Shown here one piece after another: positions 23,101-25,430 of a DNA stretch of 25,430 bases. The notes under the pieces are model-generated. The model did not search any database. It was not told the DNA's origin and saw only the letters and a program-made list of their open reading frames with translations. The position numbers and the translations under genes are program-made. Source of the stretch: Ruminococcus sp. UBA7014 (GTDB lineage Bacteria > Bacillota > Clostridia > Oscillospirales > Ruminococcaceae); contig DJXC01000228.1 in the NCBI GenBank assembly GCA_002449575.1, positions 1 to 25,430 of the forward strand. The letters are read 5' to 3'. Each line of letters begins with the position of its first letter. Position 1 is the first letter of the stretch.

Positions 23101-23288
23101 GTGATTTTTTCAATAATTATATTTCACTGACACTAAAATCTGTATCCATGGTGCATAATAATTGCTATTCTGATTGACAGGTATGATTTTCTGGAGAAAA
23201 AATCCGGGAAAGCCATCGGCTGAAGAATAGCATATCAAAACATGCACAAAATTGATATTTGGTGCATGTTTGCAGTGCATTCTCCCTC
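23101..23288. other. Divergent intergenic region between the ABC gene and the membrane-protein gene
   Basis: The gap between the two start codons is 352 bp (23013-23364) and contains no convincing gene. The outer parts are the two promoters. The middle holds a long inverted repeat (23238-23271) and several copies of GTGCAT (23151-23156, 23262-23267, 23275-23280, and inverted at 23242-23247). A 61-codon minus-strand frame at 23110-23295 has no ribosome site and crosses the inverted repeat, so I do not call it. Confidence 0.6.
23238..23271. promoter_or_regulatory. Inverted repeat, candidate operator
   Basis: AAACATGCAC-AAAAT (23238-23252), loop TGAT, ATTTG-GTGCATGTTT (23257-23271): 14 of 15 positions pair. 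It ends 17 bp before the -35 of the downstream promoter and has no T-run after it, so a regulator-binding site is more likely than a terminator. Extra GTGCAT half sites lie on both sides. Confidence 0.55.
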
Positions 23289-23317
23289 TTGACATTTTTC
23301 GCTGTTTGTGTTAGAAT
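23289..23317 (+). promoter_or_regulatory. Promoter of the membrane-protein/HD gene pair
   Basis: TTGACA (23289-23294), 17-bp spacer, TAGAAT (23312-23317), with TGT before the -10. The leader to ATG 23365 is about 40 nt and carries AAAAGGAG at good spacing. Confidence 0.85.
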
Positions 23318-23364
23318 AAACAAAGAATCCTATTTTTCAAAAAATTTTAAAAGGAGTTTTTAGC

Positions 23365-24156
23365 ATGGCACAAAGTCATCACAACCGTGATATGAACATT
23401 GATGTTCCTGTCGAAGATGATTACGAAGAAGCAGAATCTGAATCCGCCGTTTCCAAAATCGCACCAATTATTTTGATTGCACTCCTGATTATTGCAATTA
23501 TTGCAGTACTTGGGTTTGGGTTTGTGAATCTGGCAAAACGTGCGCCGAGGACAAAGAACTATATTCAGAACGAAATGCAGACAACAGCAACAACCGCTGT
23601 ATCTTTTGAATTTGTGGAAATTGCAACCACTGCGCCACATACGTCAGCAGTTTCGACATCTACCACTACTACAACTTTTTATGATGATGCTTTTTATGAA
23701 TCTACACGATATTCCGGCAAAAAAGCAACAACTGCCAGGACAGAATCCACAGAATCCGGCACTATGACAACTGCCGAAACGCTGGAATCCGGTACAGGCA
23801 CTAGCGGCAGCGAAAGCTCGGCTGTCAGAAGATATACGGAACAAAACGGCACAACCAGAACTGTTACAGTTGAAACAGAAATTATTCCCGTCACTGTGCC
23901 GTCTGTAGACTATACCACACAAAGACCTGCTGAAACAACCGCTGTCAGACGGACAGAACCTGTTCAGGTAATCACAGAAAAGCCCGAAACTGCGCCGCCT
24001 ATGACTTCTCCCCGTGAACCTGACCCAGAACCAGAACCATATATTCCCGAAACTGCACCCCCTATGACTTATCCCCGTGAACCTGACCCAGAACCAGAAC
24101 CATATGTTCCCGAAACTGCGCCGCCTATGCCGGCTTATGAATATGATGAGGACTGA
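23365..24156 (+). CDS. Membrane-anchored Thr/Pro-rich surface protein, function unknown
   Basis: 263 residues; not recognised as a named family. An acidic N-terminus (about 1-30, with PVEDDYEEAESES) precedes one transmembrane helix (about 33-56, IAPIILIALLIIAIIAVLGF) followed by basic residues. The following 200 residues are low complexity: Thr/Ser-rich (TTTTTF, TTARTEST), then a C-terminal repeat of 21 residues (ETAPPMT-PREPDPEPEPY) in two copies plus a seven-residue stub, ending in YEYDED. No catalytic motif is visible. The composition is that of an extended wall-spanning stalk. With basic residues after the helix the orientation is not certain. The HD-hydrolase gene begins 5 bp downstream, so the two are probably co-transcribed. 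Confidence 0.85.
   Translation: MAQSHHNRDMNIDVPVEDDYEEAESESAVSKIAPIILIALLIIAIIAVLGFGFVNLAKRAPRTKNYIQNEMQTTATTAVSFEFVEIATTAPHTSAVSTSTTTTTFYDDAFYESTRYSGKKATTARTESTESGTMTTAETLESGTGTSGSESSAVRRYTEQNGTTRTVTVETEIIPVTVPSVDYTTQRPAETTAVRRTEPVQVITEKPETAPPMTSPREPDPEPEPYIPETAPPMTYPREPDPEPEPYVPETAPPMPAYEYDED
23983..24129 (+). repeat. 63-bp tandem repeat coding for the Pro/Glu-rich tail
   Basis: Two nearly identical 63-bp units (23983-24045, 24046-24108) and a 21-bp partial third (24109-24129). Each encodes PETAPPMT(S/Y)PREPDPEPEPY(I/V). The copies differ at only a few bases, indicating recent duplication or ongoing homogenisation; copy number could vary between strains without breaking the frame. Confidence 0.9.
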
Positions 24157-24161
24157 AATTT

Positions 24162-24590
24162 ATGATTTATACAGAACAGACAAAAAAAGCCCTGAAACTT
24201 TGCTTTGAAGCGCATCAGCACCAGGTTGACAAAAGCGGTATGCCCTATGTATTTCACCCGTTTCATCTGGCAGAACAGATGACCACAGAAGAAACTGTTA
24301 CCACTGCCCTGCTGCACGATGTAATAGAAGACACTCCCCTATCTGTTCAGGACTTGCGGGAGAGAGGGTTTTCTGAAAATATTGTTGAAGCTGTTTCTCT
24401 GCTGACACATGATTCCGGTGAAGCATACGCAGATTATATTCTGAAAATCAAGCAAAATCCAATTGCAAAAGCAGTGAAACTGGCAGATTTACGCCATAAC
24501 AGCGACTTGTCCAGATTAGATGCTGTTGATGAAAAAGCAATGAAACGTTTTGAAAAATATCAAAATGCTATCAGGATATTAGAAGAATAA
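24162..24590 (+). CDS. Small HD-domain hydrolase of the SpoT/MESH1 type
   Basis: 142 residues, a stand-alone HD domain resembling the (p)ppGpp hydrolase half of RelA/SpoT. Motifs: KSGMPYVFHPFHLAEQM (metal His), ALLHDVIEDT (HD pair plus ED) and KLADLRHNSDLSRL (second metal Asp and substrate region). The order and spacing match SpoT HD domains and small alarmone hydrolases; no synthetase or regulatory domain is present. Substrate could be (p)ppGpp, NADPH (as reported for MESH1) or another nucleotide. It follows the membrane-protein gene by 5 bp, with GAGGACT as ribosome site overlapping that gene's end, and is closed by a terminator. Confidence 0.9.
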   Translation: MIYTEQTKKALKLCFEAHQHQVDKSGMPYVFHPFHLAEQMTTEETVTTALLHDVIEDTPLSVQDLRERGFSENIVEAVSLLTHDSGEAYADYILKIKQNPIAKAVKLADLRHNSDLSRLDAVDEKAMKRFEKYQNAIRILEE

Positions 24591-24596
24591 AGAAAA

Positions 24597-24619
24597 CAGC
24601 ACTCTGAAAAAGAGTGCTG
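24597..24619. terminator. Bidirectional intrinsic terminator
   Basis: CAGCACTCT (24597-24605), loop GAAAA, AGAGTGCTG (24611-24619). On the + strand CTTTGTATAT follows; on the minus strand TTTTCTTTATTC follows, the better T-run. It can therefore end both the HD gene and the converging unknown gene that stops at 24665. Confidence 0.8.
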
Positions 24620-24664
24620 CTTTGTATATAATTGCTAAAATGAAGCCCTCCCCTGCTGACTTTT

Positions 24665-25141
24665 TCAGCACAGTACACCACTCCCCCGGTACAAAAAGGC
24701 GCATTCTTCAATATTGTCATGAATCATAAACCATTTGAATTTATCAGATAAAATAATAAAATCACCGCAGACATCAGTTTCACTTAGGATTTCGGTAATT
24801 TCTTCCGGACAGCCTTCATAAACCCAGCCTTGTGATAAAATCAGGAAACACTTTTCTGCTGAATCTGGAATACTATTCCGGATTTCTTCCAGATATGTCA
24901 TCCAGTTACAGGAGCGGAGAAATCCGGCGCAGCATTCTTTTTCGAGATTTTTACGCAGATGCATATAACGATGTTCCAGATAAATATGAGGGATAAAATT
25001 CTGATAATCACAGAATGTGTAATAGAATTTCCGGATAATTTCATCATAATGAAATTTAGAATATTCATGAAATTTGTTTCTGCTGATATGTTTTTCTTTT
25101 ATGATTTCTTCTATTTCGTTACGGGTTTCGTTTGTTTTCAT
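24665..25141 (-). CDS. Uncharacterised 158-aa soluble protein
   Basis: Not confidently recognised. The gene is well formed: AAAGGAG about 9 bp before ATG, its own promoter at 25180-25208, and a terminator beyond the stop. The protein is soluble, rich in aromatic residues, with a basic helical N-terminal half (HYDEIIRKFYYTF, EHRYMHLRKNL) and a C-terminal alpha/beta half (CFLILSQGWVYEGCPEEI, GDFIILSDKFKWFMIHDN). The C-terminal pattern of FIILSDKFKWFMIHDN resembles small families found as immunity-like or orphan proteins (a DUF6756-like ending), but I hold this loosely. Base composition is more AT-rich than the housekeeping run, which may indicate later acquisition. Confidence 0.75.
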   Translation of the reverse strand: MKTNETRNEIEEIIKEKHISRNKFHEYSKFHYDEIIRKFYYTFCDYQNFIPHIYLEHRYMHLRKNLEKECCAGFLRSCNWMTYLEEIRNSIPDSAEKCFLILSQGWVYEGCPEEITEILSETDVCGDFIILSDKFKWFMIHDNIEECAFLYRGSGVLC

Positions 25142-25179
25142 ATAGCATTATCTCCTTTTCTCAAAAGTATGATATTCTT

Positions 25180-25208
25180 ATTTTAGCACATTTTCACAAA
25201 GTTTGCAA
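25180..25208 (-). promoter_or_regulatory. Promoter of the 158-aa gene
   Basis: On the minus strand: TTGCAA (25203-25208), 17-bp spacer, TAAAAT (25180-25185), with TGC before the -10. It is back-to-back with a + strand promoter 30 bp away. Confidence 0.75.
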
Positions 25209-25237
25209 TGGAATTTCAAGTATTTTATGATTAGCAC

Positions 25238-25266
25238 TTGCAATTTTTTAAGATTTCTGCTATAAT
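25238..25266 (+). promoter_or_regulatory. Divergent + strand promoter
   Basis: TTGCAA (25238-25243), 17-bp spacer, TATAAT (25261-25266), TGC before the -10. Transcription would begin near 25273 and give a leader of about 145 nt before the ATG at 25417. Confidence 0.75.
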
Positions 25267-25367
25267 AAAAATAGTCCGGCAGTGTATCACAGATTTGTCG
25301 AAAACAGTTGTATTCTGTCCGTGTTATTTGTTGATAATGCGAATAGCAAATTTCCTGCCGTTTATGG

Positions 25368-25373
25368 TATAAT
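25368..25373 (+). promoter_or_regulatory. Second -10 element close to the last gene
   Basis: TATAAT preceded by TGG (extended -10), about 44 bp before ATG 25417. No good -35 is seen at 17 bp, so it would depend on the extended -10 motif. It could be a second start point for the gene at the window end. Confidence 0.45.
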
Positions 25374-25416
25374 GAATGTGATTTAAATTTTATCAAGAAA
25401 GAAGCTGAAAGAAAAA

Positions 25417-25430
25417 ATGTCAAATCAAGC
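25417..25430 (+). CDS. Start of a gene cut by the window end
   Basis: ATG at 25417 begins MSNQ before the window ends. Two + strand promoter candidates lie upstream, and purine-rich GAAAGAAGCTGAAAG may serve as ribosome site. Too little sequence to say what it encodes. Confidence 0.45.

Noticed and set aside
23110..23295. 61-codon minus-strand frame between divergent genes
   Set aside because: No ribosome site, covers the inverted repeat and the + strand -35 element.
23983..24129. Tandem repeat considered as a CRISPR array
   Set aside because: Units are contiguous without spacers and encode a protein repeat in frame.
25178..25423. 81-codon minus-strand frame at the window end
   Set aside because: Overlaps three promoter elements, no ribosome site, no family resemblance.

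Overview
The window looks like chromosomal DNA from a cellulosome- or amylosome-bearing Ruminococcus-type member of the Oscillospiraceae/Ruminococcaceae. The evidence is two secreted proteins with type-I-like dockerins (an N-terminal dockerin on a serpin, a C-terminal dockerin on a four-CAP-domain protein), a complete spoIIIA sporulation operon, and the clostridial gene order asp23-nusB-xseA-ispA-dxs-tlyA-nadK-argR-recN. I do not name a species. No rRNA, tRNA, CRISPR array, insertion sequence or phage gene was seen.

Layout. (1) 40-1551: dockerin-serpin, closed by a terminator. (2) 1591-6335: spoIIIAA to spoIIIAH, which encode the basal body of the mother-cell-to-forespore channel. A sigma-E-like promoter lies upstream. 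The eight genes are tightly packed or overlapping except between spoIIIAE and spoIIIAF, where 262 bp of structured non-coding DNA (4610-4871) split the operon. (3) 6353-17001: a long + strand housekeeping run with a TTGACA-17-TAAAAT promoter: asp23, nusB, a TsaD/Kae1-like protein, xseA reading in frame into ispA, a divergent-PAP2 membrane protein, dxs, tlyA, a metallophosphoesterase, nadK, argR, recN and an unannotated 57-codon gene. It combines isoprenoid precursor synthesis (dxs, ispA), RNA modification and transcription factors, NADP synthesis and DNA repair. (4) 17034-23012, minus strand: the CAP-dockerin protein and a 1312-residue fused ATPase-permease ABC transporter with a very large extracytoplasmic domain. 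(5) 23289-24590: a membrane-anchored Thr/Pro-rich protein and a small SpoT-like HD hydrolase. (6) 24665-25430: an unrecognised minus-strand gene, then a promoter region reading into a gene cut off by the window end.

The most unusual points are these. XseA keeps its nuclease core but lacks the coiled-coil stalk, xseB is absent from its usual place, and the frame runs without a stop into IspA. The spoIIIA operon is interrupted by a string of inverted repeats and TTGCCGCAA-type repeats. The ABC transporter carries about ten degenerate copies of a DLMKMY motif plus a Ser/Glu/Thr tract in its external domain. The two dockerins share the same presumed recognition residues, which suggests that a protease inhibitor and a CAP protein join the same scaffold. 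spoIVB and spo0A do not follow recN.
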